Shown here: positions 21,936 to 34,118 of the stretch, in pieces
Layout: every line of letters starts with the position of its first letter
Numbering within the stretch: position 1 is the stretch's first letter
Assembly: GCA_021030905.1 (NCBI GenBank)
Contig: JAGFMI010000023.1
Location: 434,001-498,000 of the forward strand
Reading direction: 5' to 3'
Length of the DNA: 64,000 bases
DNA from: Pyrenula massariospora
Taxonomy: Eukaryota; Ascomycota; Eurotiomycetes; Pyrenulales; Pyrenulaceae
Notes under the pieces: model-generated
Told to the model about the DNA's origin: nothing
The model's database searches: none
What the model saw: the letters and a program-made list of their open reading frames with translations, nothing else
Made by a program: the position numbers and the translations under genes

Positions 21936-23920
21936 CTAACATACAGCGCGGTGTACTCCCTCCGACATGGGTCGCTCGACGCTCTGTGCTTTGTGCTTGG
22001 CATCTGTGCCTCTACTCTGATGTTGTTTCTCGACTGATGTCGCCCCAGGCTGGAGCATTGCAATGTCCACGGGATCAGATTCCATTAGTATCTGCGTGAC
22101 GGCGATGATGTCGGAGATCAGCCTATCAAGCAGGTCCAGAGACATGCTCTCTCGCACCACGACGCGCAAGATCTCCTGTTTTTCCTCCTTGGGCGGCAGC
22201 GGGTAGTCTGCTCAAAAGTTAGCACTGTCGCAGATTAATGTACACGTAACACACTTGGAATGATATATTGCCTCTGTCGGAGAAGGTTGCTGACGGCTTC
22301 TTGCTTGACGTGCGAATATTCCTTTTTAAATTCGTCTGAAAAGCAGAATGCCACAACCGGCAGGCCTGGATTGTAATCGGCCGACGTTTCATCCTCTGAT
22401 CCGAACACTGCATCCTTGGCACTCGACAACGAGTACTGTCCCCTCTTCCGATGTATGTCCGAGATGCATCTGTACCATCCGGTTGCTTCCAAGCTTTTGC
22501 TCAAGAGTCGAGCATTTGCCATGCAGTTCTCCATGATCGCGCGGTACCCACTGAAACCAAGATGGATGAGATTGTAATATTGTCCGATGATCTGGGCTCC
22601 TGGTCGAGAGAAGTTCAGCGTGTAAGACTGTTCTGTTCCACCAAGATAGTGCAGTTCAAAAATGAGATGCCTCGGAAGATAGGATTCATCTCGCCAAATA
22701 ATCCAACCAACCCCCGCATAAACGAGACCAAACTTGTGACCGGACGTATTGATTGACTTCACCCTAGGCAGCTCAAAATTCCTAAAGTGGATGTAAGTGG
22801 ACGCATTGGAACACCCCAGGAGTCTTGTGACTTGCCATTTGAACCCAGCCTTCGCATGCGTGAACGGGGCAATGAAGCCGCCTGAAGCCGCGTCGACATG
22901 AATTGGGATGTCAATGCCAGTCTTGGTCTCAAACTCGTCCAGAATTTTCGCTATTTCTTCAACCGGCTCATAATGTCCCGTGTATGTGCTGCCCAGAATG
23001 ACGAAGACACCAATTGTATTCTCATCAATGCTTTCTCGGACCAGCTCAGGATCCAAGCGACACCTACTCTTCTCGCTGACATCAAGAATCCGGGCTTCGA
23101 CGTCAAAATATCGGGCAAACTTTTCGAGTGCTACCTGAGCGTTCGCGCCCATGATTATATTTGGCTTCAGGGTATCTTTTCCGGCTGCTTGTCTCTTTTC
23201 TTGCCATCGCCGCTTCATCGCAAGACCGCCTAGGTGAATAGCCTCCGAGGAGCCGGTTGTCGCTGACCCGATTGCGGTTTCTTCTCGCCGAGCACCCCAT
23301 AGATTGGCAATAATGGAGATGCAACGAGCATGCATGTTCATCATGGCAGGATATCTGCCGGGCGTCAGCAGACTATCAAGTAGGTCTCCGAAGCAAAGGT
23401 CTTACTCATCGGCATCGCTCATGTTCTTACTGATGTTCTCAATGATGAGATCATTGGCTTCCCGCTCCATGTATGTTCCAACGAAGCTATCTCGTGTCAG
23501 CCTACAGTCTGAGTGCTTCGAAAATTGAGGACGACAATCACCTCGCCAGGTTGAGGTTAGGTTTCCCGTCCAGGTCAAGCTCATCCTTGAGCATTTGGTG
23601 AACCGCGTCGGCTGGGGCTCCATTGGGTGGTATCCTGTACTTCGGAATCTCCTGCCTGGCCGAGTAGCGGGAGGAGTAAGGCGTGACGGTGGAAACCAGG
23701 TTTCTATGATGAACGTGATGGTTCTGATGCTTTTCACCTCCGAGTCGAAGCTTCTCGATCAGATCTTCAGGGTCGATCTGCAATCACAGTCAATGAACCG
23801 GATCCCTAGTACGATGGCTAACGCATAGAAGGTAGGGCCACGGCGACAGCATATGCAATGGGATGTTAGGCTTTCAAATTGAACGGGGATCGATATACTT
23901 ACGTGGCGGGCTAGAGCCAT
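21936..23920 (-). CDS. Glutamate decarboxylase (PLP-dependent)
   Basis: Six exons on the minus strand: 23920..23903, 23777..23542, 23486..23406, 23354..22836, 22781..22255, 22207..21936. They give 550 aa. The reading phase closes at every junction and restores family blocks: NLNLASFVGTYMERE, DADEYPAMMNMHARCI, GSATTGSSEAIHLGGLAMKR, PIHVDAASGGFIAPF, FKWNFELPRVKSIN, SGHKFG (PLP Lys about 301), RQRQYIIPNYPLPP. The enzyme makes GABA from glutamate and supports the GABA shunt, acid tolerance and sporulation in fungi. Introns are 125, 55, 51, 54 and 47 nt; the 54-nt one has a GC-AG boundary (GCAAGT) and is open in frame. The first coding exon has only six codons (MALARH). The C-terminal 70 residues are polar and likely disordered. 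Confidence 0.95.
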
Positions 23921-25261
23921 GATAGTGAGAGGAGCACTTGAGGTTTAATGTTAAAAAGGAGGCCAGAGGTGCTGGCTGGTGAGAAATGTAACTTGCAGCA
24001 GCTCAGAGCCTTGTCTGCAGCTACTGATCATACACCGGTCACAGATGGACCAGCAGGGCACAAGTTAGCAAGCTCCCAGGAGACCCGTTTCCTGTGCCAA
24101 TTGACCAGGAACGGATGCTCCGGGTGATGTTGCATTGACGTAACAGGTACGACCCGGCGGTATGCGGAATCAGAGCCTGCATTCCTAACCGTGTTTAAGA
24201 CCTACCGTACATATGATGCCCCTAAGGCAGAGAGATCACTGTCAGCTAACGAGAGCATTGGACGCGCGTTTCAGTGAAAGCGCATTTTCTAGAGGTGCAG
24301 TTCTGCGCTGCTCATAGCCTCTTCCTTTCTTGCAGCAGCGACTGCTCGTTGTACGACATCACACAAAACCATCATCTAAAAAAAGCGATTTGCTTTGGCG
24401 TACGTGAGGGCGATGCTCGAAGGAGGATGTGGGAGCGGGCATCTTCTCTGAACAGACTCCCTTGACGCCGAAGTCGGGTCATCCCCGCCACTGTGACGAG
24501 GATCAAAGCTTGTTTTCCATGCCAAGCCTTTGGGGGGTCGATCCGTCGAGGCCGATCAGTCGGCGTTGGGACGCCGCCAGACGACAAGTCTATGGAGCTG
24601 ACCGAATTTTGGTCGGGACACGACTGGTTGTCATTAAATTTGCACTCCAGAGACGGGATCTTCAAAGGGATCTGTTGTTTCTGATCTGGGATAGCTCAGT
24701 ATATGCTTTGTCAGCATTCAGACAGAATCAACAAGAGTGACACAACCCTGTGTCGCCAATGGCCGAGCAGAGATTTGGCTTGAATAATGGGCAAGTCATA
24801 CGTATCGCAAGGTTGGAAATCGAGATTTTCCTAGATCACAATTATGGTTTTTTGGGTGTAGCTACCTAAGGTACTTAGTCAAGGAAAGCTTGTCCGGAAC
24901 AGGAGCAAGCAAAGACTCGTAAACTCATCGCAACCGACCACGGACAAATCCGTTCCCAAGGACCCTTTGTAGACAAGCAGACATTAAGAAAGGGATTCCA
25001 ACGTAATTCCGTATAGGGCCCATAAGACCTCGACAAGGTGGTATCATAAATTTTTCAAACCATCCAACAAGGCCAGTCCGTATCTAGCCAATGACACTTT
25101 GCCTCCGTGACGCATATCGAGAATATTAGGAGAACGATCATGTCCAATCCCGCCACAAAATTAAGACGACAAACCTCAAAAATCCGTCACCAACGCCTTT
25201 TGACCTCATTATACAATCCTGATAAAGACCGCGATTTCCGAACATGGTCTAATGGCCAAGT
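23921..25261. other. Intergenic region upstream of glutamate decarboxylase
   Basis: 1.3 kb with no recognisable gene. It includes the GAD promoter. A palindrome-like motif, GCTACCTAAGGTAC, is at 24861..24874; the same 14-mer recurs at 37565..37578 in the isochorismatase promoter. Confidence 0.5.
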
Positions 25262-26948
25262 CTACATGGTGGGCTTGCTATCCTCCGGTTCTGACTTCAT
25301 AGTGTCATCTCCTTTGGAGCCTTCAACACCGCTGTTCTTCTTGTTGCCACAGCCTTTGACGAGATGGTGACGCTAAAACTTGCGTCAGTAAAAGTCAATG
25401 TGGAAGAGGCATAAAACTCACTTTCAAAGCATCTTTCCTGGAGAAGCTCTTATCGCACCATTCGCAAGGATAGGGCTTCACCGCCAGATGGATGCGTTTA
25501 TGTCTTTTCAAATCGTGATTTCGATTGAAAGACTGCACGCACTGGTCACACTTGAAGGGACGGTCGGTGGAATTTCCCTGCGATGGATGGTTCTGCCCGG
25601 GTCCGCCGTACATGTGATGGCTGGCAGCGTATCCACTGTTGAAACCGGGCATCATACCCTGCTGTACATTGCCCATCATGGACATCTGGCCCCCTGGGCT
25701 GTGCACGTTTGTCATGATTGGTCCAGGCATGCCTGGTAGGGAATATGAGGGTTGAGGATACCGGACGAATGGACCTTGCTGGCCAACAGGAGATTGGCTA
25801 ACTGGAGGAGATATTCTCGACGCGGGGGCACTCATGGTCTGAGGGCTCTGTTGCACAGGAGACGGGCCAGGGTAAGATCCTGGGAAGTGGCTGTTTTGTG
25901 GCGTTGAAGATGGCTGTGAGCCACCATAGAGGGGATTGGGGGACGCCTTATGTGAAAATGATTCATGCGTAGCGGAAGCTGGAGACTGTGACGGTCCCGA
26001 GGTTGAAGGTTGCGTTGCCATCATTGATCCTGCGATGTTACGCTGATCTGCCGAGGAAGTGGGCATGCTGCTGGGCGCAGACATTGACATGGATGTCTGG
26101 AACGGCGGAAGATGGCTAGAATTTAGATCGTCTGGTGGTGGTGGCATATAGCTTCCTGATGGCGAGTTGGTGCCGTTCCTCACAATTGACCCAAGTGAGG
26201 GGGAGAACATGCCACGCGAACTAAGCAAGGAGCTAGTACTGGGCCACTGCTGTGGAGTATAACTGCTGCTCGTAGCGTAGCCACTTGGGGATTGACCATT
26301 GCCGAAGAAAGACGGTCCGTATGGTGGCATACCCCCATTTGTTGGTGTGCTAGAACTGTTAAGCCCGGAAGAGACTGGGCTGCTGATACTATCGGTAGAG
26401 TGGTTGGGAGGCGGTGTTAACAAGTTGCTTAAGCTGGCAGAAGGGTGTGCCTGAGGGGTAGTGTTCACGGTCGGGAGAGACGGGAAACGCTGTTGGGGGA
26501 AGTTGTTATTATATTGCGACAACGGTGGAGGAGGTAGTTCAAATTGTGTTGCCAGCCCAGATGCCGCCGTCCGTCTATTCGTGAGGCTCGCCGGAGCGCT
26601 GAGGGCATCCAATGCCGTCCCCATGCCCATGGGCTGCACAGCTACGGTAGCCACGTTGGAGGACGATCCGGAAGTATGCCCTGGAGGCCGGAAGAATTCA
26701 CCTCCTACGGAGGGAGGCGTTGGAAGCACAGCGGACGGAGGTTGCTCGGAATAGGTTTGAGATGTATTCACCGTGAGCCAAGATGGCCCAAGACTGCCCT
26801 TCCCTTGATCTAGGGACAATTGCTTGTTCGAAAACGACTGTAGAGCCACGTCGTCCCGCGGTGGAGTCAAAGGCGGTAATGGTCTTCGATTGCTGAAGTA
26901 GCTCCCCGTCTCAATGTAGTGCTCCGAGGAAGCCGTCGTGGAAGTGAG
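25262..26948 (-). CDS. C2H2 zinc-finger transcription factor with long disordered N-terminus (5' end unresolved)
   Basis: The exon 26948..25422 is open from an in-frame stop and continues after a 49-nt intron (GTGAGT..TAG) into 25372..25262. It encodes about 545 aa without a visible ATG at its start, so at least one 5' exon is missing from this model. The N-terminal 430 residues are Pro/Ser/Gln-rich (RRPLPPLTPPRDDVAL, PMGMGTALDAL, many SP and TP sites). The C-terminus has two tandem fingers: FKCDQCVQSFNRNHDLKRHKRIH, then YPCEWCDKSFSRKDALK, joined over the intron to RHHLVKGC. The second finger therefore ends H-x5-C. Such paired C-terminal fingers occur in fungal developmental regulators; FlbC is one candidate, but I cannot confirm it. 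The protein should be nuclear. Confidence 0.83.
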
Positions 26949-29900
26949 TCAGCCTATACGACAGGCTGCTCTTTATTCTGGCTAATGTCTTCAAGAAGCA
27001 CGTTTCGATGAATTATCATTCACCGTCAAGTCGATAGCAAAGTAGAAATCACTTTGTCTGTCGGAAAATTGTTGGCGCGTTGCTGAGGCTGCAGTAAGAG
27101 TGTTGGCTCAAGCTCCAGCTCTGCACAGAGATCGATGGATTGTCGACCCAAAGCCACGGATGAGGTCCAATGAGAAAGATATACCTGTATGCCACGGCCC
27201 GCCTAGGCTATATTCGTGCTCGATATTGATTGTCGATAGTCGGCCTGAAGCAGCAAATCGATCGACGATCACGGCGCGGGAGGTGTCCGGGATCTGCCTT
27301 CCTTGCCAGGGGAATGAACCTCCTTAAGAAGCAGCGAGTGAGCGACAGCTGAGGCTGAGAAAAGAGTACGGGTGGCACAGGGAAAGTGAGAGGCGAGGAG
27401 TACGAAGTCTCGAGTCCGGCACAGAAATAAAGAAACAAACGGCAGGACCACGTCTTGAGATCTGTGTCCCGAAAGAATGTTGTAGCGTAGATCCCTTCTT
27501 AAGCTCGTTCCACCTGGCGCTTTTAGGGGACGGGAAGGCTGGATTGGTCTTTCGCCAAATGGTAAGTTCCCTGACCAAATTGATCAATACCAGATACCGA
27601 GCTAGTGCATGCTTGGTATGACTAGTCGACAAGCTCTGACCTCTTTTTGCCTTTGGGTACGGGCGCGGGTGGATTGGAAGGGAGGGGAGGGGGGTTCGAG
27701 TGGATGGTATCACCCCAAGAGTCTCCCACACCCTGGGCCTCCGTGACCCGGAAGGAATCATGACCCAAGGAGCAGGGAAGAGGTCCCAAGGCCATCGGGG
27801 CCCCAAGCTTCCTCTGGACAAGACTATGAAGGAAGACTAGCTGGGAGTGTCGAATGGTAGATGAGCAGGTCCGGGCTCTGTCTCTCCCTCTCTCTTCTCA
27901 CACACCTTAAAACCCGAGTGACTAACTGAGTCGGGGCTGGGCGCTGGAGCAGGCATTCCAAACGCGCTATCTGTCTGACCTGAGAGCCGAGCGTCTGGCA
28001 AGGCCAAGGCATCCGGAGCGGGATGTGGGTAGTGATGATTGGGCCAGAGTCAGATGAGCTGCACCTGTATCAGATGGGCATCGCTCCCATCATCGACCAA
28101 TCTATGTGTAAGTTGAGGGGAAGCAAATTGTCATGCTCACGAAGCTCCTCCTGGCGGGCAGGGGGCCAATGGAGCGCGGAAGGGCAGGAGGTGCAACGCA
28201 GTATACCGCGATCTCTATGGGCATGGATCGCCGGTCGACGACCAGAGCCTGATAGAACCGTCTCTGGGGGTTTTCGGGTGCATGAACGATTTGGATGGGG
28301 GGAGGGGGAGACGACAATAGCGAGATGGTCAGGTGTTTCTGGTTGGCTACCGGCGGGCGTCGGAGCCAATGGCCAGCTAGTGAGGCCCCGGAGCGGGAGA
28401 TGACAGGGTCGACGTGCGTGAGCTTTACGAGGTCGCGGGAGGGGTCTTTAGCTGGAATGGACGGCCTGCAGGGCCTTTTGCAGTTTGACGTCTGCTGGAG
28501 GGGAGAAGAGGCCTGCATTCGGTACCTTTCCTCGTACGCACGTAGAAGAGCCTGCGATACGGCTAGCGCCTGAGAGGGCCTAGGGGATAATAGTTCGGCA
28601 TTATGATCGCAGTCTGGGTTGGGCTGCTGGGATCCTGGCGGGGGCCCCATAGTCGTGGGACAATCAGTTGATGATTAACTGGACCGGCGCAAGAACCTGC
28701 AGACGCTCCCCAAGCTTAGACCGGCCGCGGGAACGGCTGGCGGTTCACTCTAGCGTACCCTTCCCACAGGAATCGCCGAGAGCCCAGCGGCCCACTAAAG
28801 TCCCCGGGCGGTCGATGGAGTCTAGACAACTTGACTCGTCCCTCGCCAGGTCACTTCCCCCCCATGCCCTTTCTTCTGCCTATGGCCGATTTCAGAGTGT
28901 GACTACGCCCATCAGAGCCAGTGTGCCCAGATTCGGCGGCTTTTATCGATACCGGGACGGCTGTTCACCCTATTCTGGTATCGATGGATGACTGCCAGTC
29001 GCTTGTCTAGGCTAGAAAAGGCACTGGATACAGGCGGCGGCCTGGTTGGTCTCGACATGCGACCGCGACTCCAACAGCCTGCAGCGTTCTTACATCTTTC
29101 CGAGCTCTACAGATGGGATCCGGGATCGTGATTAGAGTGAGAGGGCAATCTATTCTGGGCAATCAAGGCCAACAGCCTGATTGGCTTCCCGGGCAACCCT
29201 CCTCGACCTCGGCCAATGCGCCCGTTTTCTGACGGCGACTGCGTGATCCGGCTAGTTAAGATTATTAGGTGATGGTCATTTCTCATGGTTTGCAGCAGCG
29301 AGTTTGGACCGGCGAAAGCTGCGATGATCGTAATGCGGCTCAATTTTCGTATCTGTCGAGTCCGAAAACGACGTCGACCGCATAGGCCCCCAAAGTCCTC
29401 TTCATCATCCAGGCATGACCTAGCAACCGACCGGGGAAATTGGGCTTTGCCGCCCTGTGCGCTCATCTCACTTACATTTCCAAACCTAATCTCTGCTCAA
29501 CCTGGATCTATTTGTGGAAACTCTAATGTACCTCCCCAGCTGATTCATCTGACAGCTGATTGCCCCATCCAGGTCACCCACCGGCAAGTTTGATCAACTC
29601 AGGGGAGCTGGATGGCCTCGGTATCACGACCGACCAGGAACATCCGGTCGCCCATTCAACGGACGTTGTGCGGAAGTTGACACCACTCCTTGATTTCCGG
29701 CTCCTTGAAGAATGGACCTGACATCATTCCGAATAGTCTCGTCCATGGTCTGGGGAAACAAAGCAACCTGAACACATCCATGCTCTGCACATTGCGAAGA
29801 GTTTGGGGAGACAAGGCCCCGCAGTCCGGTTCGGAGCTCCCGCACCCACGGTCGATAGTCTGCAGCTGTCCTCAATTCTTTCTGCTACTAACATTGAGTA

Positions 29901-30600
29901 ATGAGAATGATGTCTTCTGTCCCACGTGAGAGCTGAATTGACTTGGCGACTCTATCTCGTCACACTGTACCATGTATGCGTATCTACGCCCGACCCAGGG
30001 AGAGGGTACGATGGCGGGAAGATCAGACGCCTCATTCTGCAAGGAGCAGGCCCGGAGCAGAGGCCACTCCTGCGAAGGCTTTAGGGGGGGCGCGATCCCC
30101 CGGCAGTCCGCGACCACGGGCCCTGCTTTAGGCTCCTTCCGTCCACCCTCCGGGTAAGGCTTGGGGGCGCAATCCTCCCCAAGCTCAGCTTCCCAGGATC
30201 CCATCACCTATATTTCGCGACTCTAAATCTCAAGACATCGAAGACGTAGGACTTTCTACCAATGATCATGAAGACCCCAACCAACAAGCCACCTGAGACA
30301 GGGTTGCTAATAATTGCAGCGCAGGAAATTAACTGGATGTTGCCGTGGACTATCAGTCTACTTTCTATCGCCAGTACCCCAGTCCCATGTAGTACCATCA
30401 AGCTTCAGGGACCCAATCAATGCATCCTCGCACGCTCGCACCAAGTGGCTAGATCGGACATCCTATCCACGCGAAGTCACAGATATGGAGCACGCTGCAT
30501 GGGTTCAATGTTTTACCAAGTTTGATCTGCTCCTGGCAATTTTCATCTGGCATCCTTAGTCCGCTATTCCCACGCTGCTCTAGCATTTGAAATCAACCAT
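26949..30600. other. Gene-poor interval, probable long 5' leader and promoter of the C2H2 factor
   Basis: No convincing coding gene. The right flank of the C2H2 exon holds a short minus-strand upstream ORF of about 22 codons (ATG near 27023). It also has a plausible leader intron donor (CAG|GTATATC near 27183) and acceptor (CTGCAG near 27092). Frames such as 27324..27821 and 28102..28650 on minus are long but lack domain, start context or splice partners. Confidence 0.45.
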
Positions 30601-33600
30601 GCAGACAGGCTTGGCCGGCCAATGATACCGTACAGTAAACGATACGCTAGTCCTCCTTCAGACGACTCCAGGAAGCGCCGGCGCTCTCCTGTCCCCAGAG
30701 TCCTAGACCTGGCCCGCGAGCTGGGACTTTCCAGCATTTATTGCGCGATGAACTCTGGCCATGTGGTAAGCAAGGATTCCGCCTGTATTATGACGGTGGC
30801 TAGCTGCATGGACCTGACAAGAATGGTAAATGGCGTTCGAATTTTGTCGCCCATCCCAGGTCACCCGCGCTTGGGAAAGAATGTCAATAATCAATCACCC
30901 TTGCTGCTCCCCATTACGAACCAGTTCAATAGAGGAGCAAAGCTTCGTCACATTCCCGCTACACAAGCGAATGCCACTACGGTATGAGCAAGATATGTTT
31001 CCGTGAAACCTCCACTTTGGTCATGCAAGAAAAGGCTTACCCGCCACCTGGGCGGAACGATGCCTCATCGATCCGGTGCATGGAGACTGACAGCACCACC
31101 AGATCTGAGAAACATGAATCTTGTGCATCGCGCAGGAGCTCCCGAAATCCTGCAGCTAGTTGCACGGCTGGGTGCATTTCACTCGTCGCTTGGATGCAGC
31201 AACGCTAGATAACGCGTGCGGCCTAGCAGCTCATTGGAGCCCTACCTGGTGCCCCTCCCCTCCTGGAGCCGGACTTGAACTCTTCCCCCTCTTTCTACCC
31301 TGCTGTCTCCATTTAGCAAGGGCTACGGACAAAGCAAAACGAGAAAGAAAAAGCAAAAAAATTGAATCCTAGGTTCATTTAATAAATTAGTCGTGTCACG
31401 GATGAAATTGTCCGCTGCCTAAAGAGGTGCATGGCCGGTACGAACTCTAATGTGCAAAGCGTTCTATCACCGTCGTCGTGAAACCTTTTTCTTTCATCCC
31501 CATGGACCCTGTACCATAGTACCTTGCCTTTCGCCCTTTGACGGATATGGCATACGTACAACGAACCAGGAGTGGAACAATCATTTAAGATTCTGGCCCA
31601 CTGCGTCACCAGTGGGCGGGATCGCAGAAGCCATTTGACCCAGTGACTTGGATCGGCGTCGATCCGGCCGCCCCCTGGGAAAAGGGCAGAAACCCCACCG
31701 GCCCCAGCCCGGCCATGTGGAAGCCCTTTCATCGTGAGAAGTCTGTTCACACTCGTTTTATCCGGTGCCCTGGGTCAAGCGAGATCACTTGTAGAAGCTT
31801 GTGACGGTTGACGTCGTTGAACCGAATTTTACTTTGCTTTCTTCTCGACGCAGCACGAGATTAACGAGCTACCTTTGAGTAACAAGATTCGGAATTTCTT
31901 ATCAAAAACCCGCCTCGCTTGTTCCAGGCTCGACTGTGGTCTAGACCTGGCCATTTGGGAATTGTTGATGGCAGGGATACGAAGCTAGCCTTGCCAAAAA
32001 GTCATGTGACTTTAACACGTGATTGAAAACACGTGACTGGATATTTGATGTGGACTTTCAGAACACTCATAGCTACATGTTGTGAGTGATTAAATTTATT
32101 TGCGATCTGCATTTAGATTGAATTGACATAAGTAATCTATGAAGGGTGTGAGTCCAGCCGCCTACGATCCGAGACCCTCTTAGTCGCAGTCGAAAACGAT
32201 AGCACCAGCAAAACTCTTCCAAGAGCAGTGCTGAAAACTAAACGTCAGCAACTTTCCCGGTATTTTTCACCTCGCAATTGTGCCTTGCTCTTGTTCAATT
32301 TTCTTTTTAATACATTATCGGTCAGAATAGGAATTTTGGTGCATAATCTAGGTGCCGGAGCGTGAGGCCGGTCGAGGAGCTGGCTTTGGATGTCAACACC
32401 TTCGCCGGATTTTGCGAAAATTTCTTTCTCCAAAGCCTGTTCTCTCAAGTCCTCGCAAAGAGTTTATTCAAAATACCGAACGTGCTTCGTCTCCGACCTA
32501 CATTCCACACATATTCGGCATCCCGAAGGTTCGAGAGAAAAGCATTCGACCAAGCCCTTTTCTTAAATCATATATCTAGCCAATTTCCCTTCTTAGCACC
32601 AGGAATAACATTCATTCTCCATTCGAATGCAACTTTTGAAGAACAATGAGTTCATCCATATCGCATCTTGATAATGCACTTGCACGCTTCATTCTAAACC
32701 TTTGCAGCCAAGATATATGAAACGCGAGGTACTCGAATCTTCCAATCCCATTCTCCGCGCGTTACCACTACACCTCACCATCTAACGCTTTACGTACGCC
32801 TTACCGATTATCGTCCTCAATTTCATTATTTAGTTCATCTACATAGCGCCTCGTCTCGCCCCATCACCTGCTTGAAAGACATCCTGCGCCGTACTATCCA
32901 TTCCATTCCCTTCAAGCTGTCACTCCCGTTCTGCACTCTCCACCTCCCATCGTTCCAGTAAACCGCGAAAAGAGCATTTCCCTCCCCTCCGCTGCCCCAT
33001 AGACCTGCCGTACCCGTCGTCTCCTCACTCACCGCCGTATCTATTTCCACTCCAGCCCGGAACAAGTCTCAGTCCCACTCTCAGTCTCTCAGCTCGGAAT
33101 CAGACAAACCCACTGTCAGGCAATGCAATGCGATGCAATGAATCGAAATGAGACTCAACGGCTTCCTGACTCGAGTCCGCATCGTCCAGATACGACTACG
33201 ACCGTACCGCATAGTACGCACGACATACCCTACCCTGTAGACAGATAGATAGAAAACTAGGTCTCAGCTGAATCGCATCGCGCATCCGCGACAACGCCGA
33301 GCCCAGGTATTTCCCCTTCCGATCCCAGATAGCCCCAAATCGTCTCTCCCAAAACCCTTATGGAAATAATTAAATCCCCTAAAACCGTTTTACACCGCAT
33401 GCGTGATGTCCTAATACGAACCCACCCCCGCCAAGCACTACCTAGTTAAACGGTGAGCAGAGCAAAAAAAAACGAACTGCCCAATCGGCTACTTCGTTCG
33501 CCCTGCACCCACGCGCCCAAACGGTGGCTTTTCAGGTCTCAGCGCAGCCAGCCACACAAGGTAGATTCCAAGGCTGGGAAACATGTTTCCTTCTTCCAAT

Positions 33601-34118
33601 TGAGACCTTGGACGCAGGGCTGGATTAGTATGGTACGCATCAGTATCAGGCGAGGAATTGAGAACGTTGTAAAATGTAAAGATGGTATCTACAAGGCATG
33701 GATTGTGTACATTGTGGCGCTGGAGATTATTAGGTAATAGAGTGTGATCCTTTGGATTGATCAAAGGGTTAGCACGTGAGGTGAGGTGAGGCGAGGAGCA
33801 TGTGGGTTTGAGGCCTTTTTGAACGTCACGAGTGCAGTCAAGGCTCGATATGAGATAATCTATTATATAATATTAGATAAGAGGTGCAATTTCTTAGCAG
33901 CTTTGCAGTTCACTATAGCCTCTGAATACCCCGTCAACCATTCTGATGGAAGGTGTCCGTACCCCGGCCCCAGTCGTCTACCCGCCATGACAAGATCATT
34001 CTTAGATGGGCGCCTGGTCCAATGCATCCATAACGACCGCATGTATGTGCCTTCGGTGTAACGATCAGGCTTCCTGTTCTATGACTTCTCCCTCTGTAAG
34101 CGATCCGTCAAGACAAGA
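30601..34118. other. Gene-poor interval with a cluster of CACGTG-type boxes
   Basis: Nothing recognisable is encoded. One plus-strand frame, 30622..30987 (121 aa, basic start with RKRRRSP), could be a hypothetical protein, but support is weak. CT-rich stretches occur between about 32650 and 33100. The regular E-box-like group is listed separately. Confidence 0.45.
32003..32037. promoter_or_regulatory. Three spaced E-box-like sites (CATGTGAC, CACGTGAT, CACGTGAC)
   Basis: CATGTGAC starts at 32003, CACGTGAT at 32016 and CACGTGAC at 32030, at 13-14 bp spacing and in the same orientation. CACGTG is the core site of fungal bHLH factors (Cbf1, Pho4/NUC-1, SREBP-type). No flanking gene is close enough to assign a target. 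Confidence 0.4.

Noticed and set aside
27324-27821. 165-codon minus-strand frame upstream of the C2H2 gene
   Set aside because: No domain, and no splice path was found that connects it in frame to the C2H2 exon. It is more likely leader or promoter.
30622-30987. Possible 121-aa plus-strand protein with basic N-terminus
   Set aside because: It has an ATG and length only; no motif, no neighbour and no splice support.
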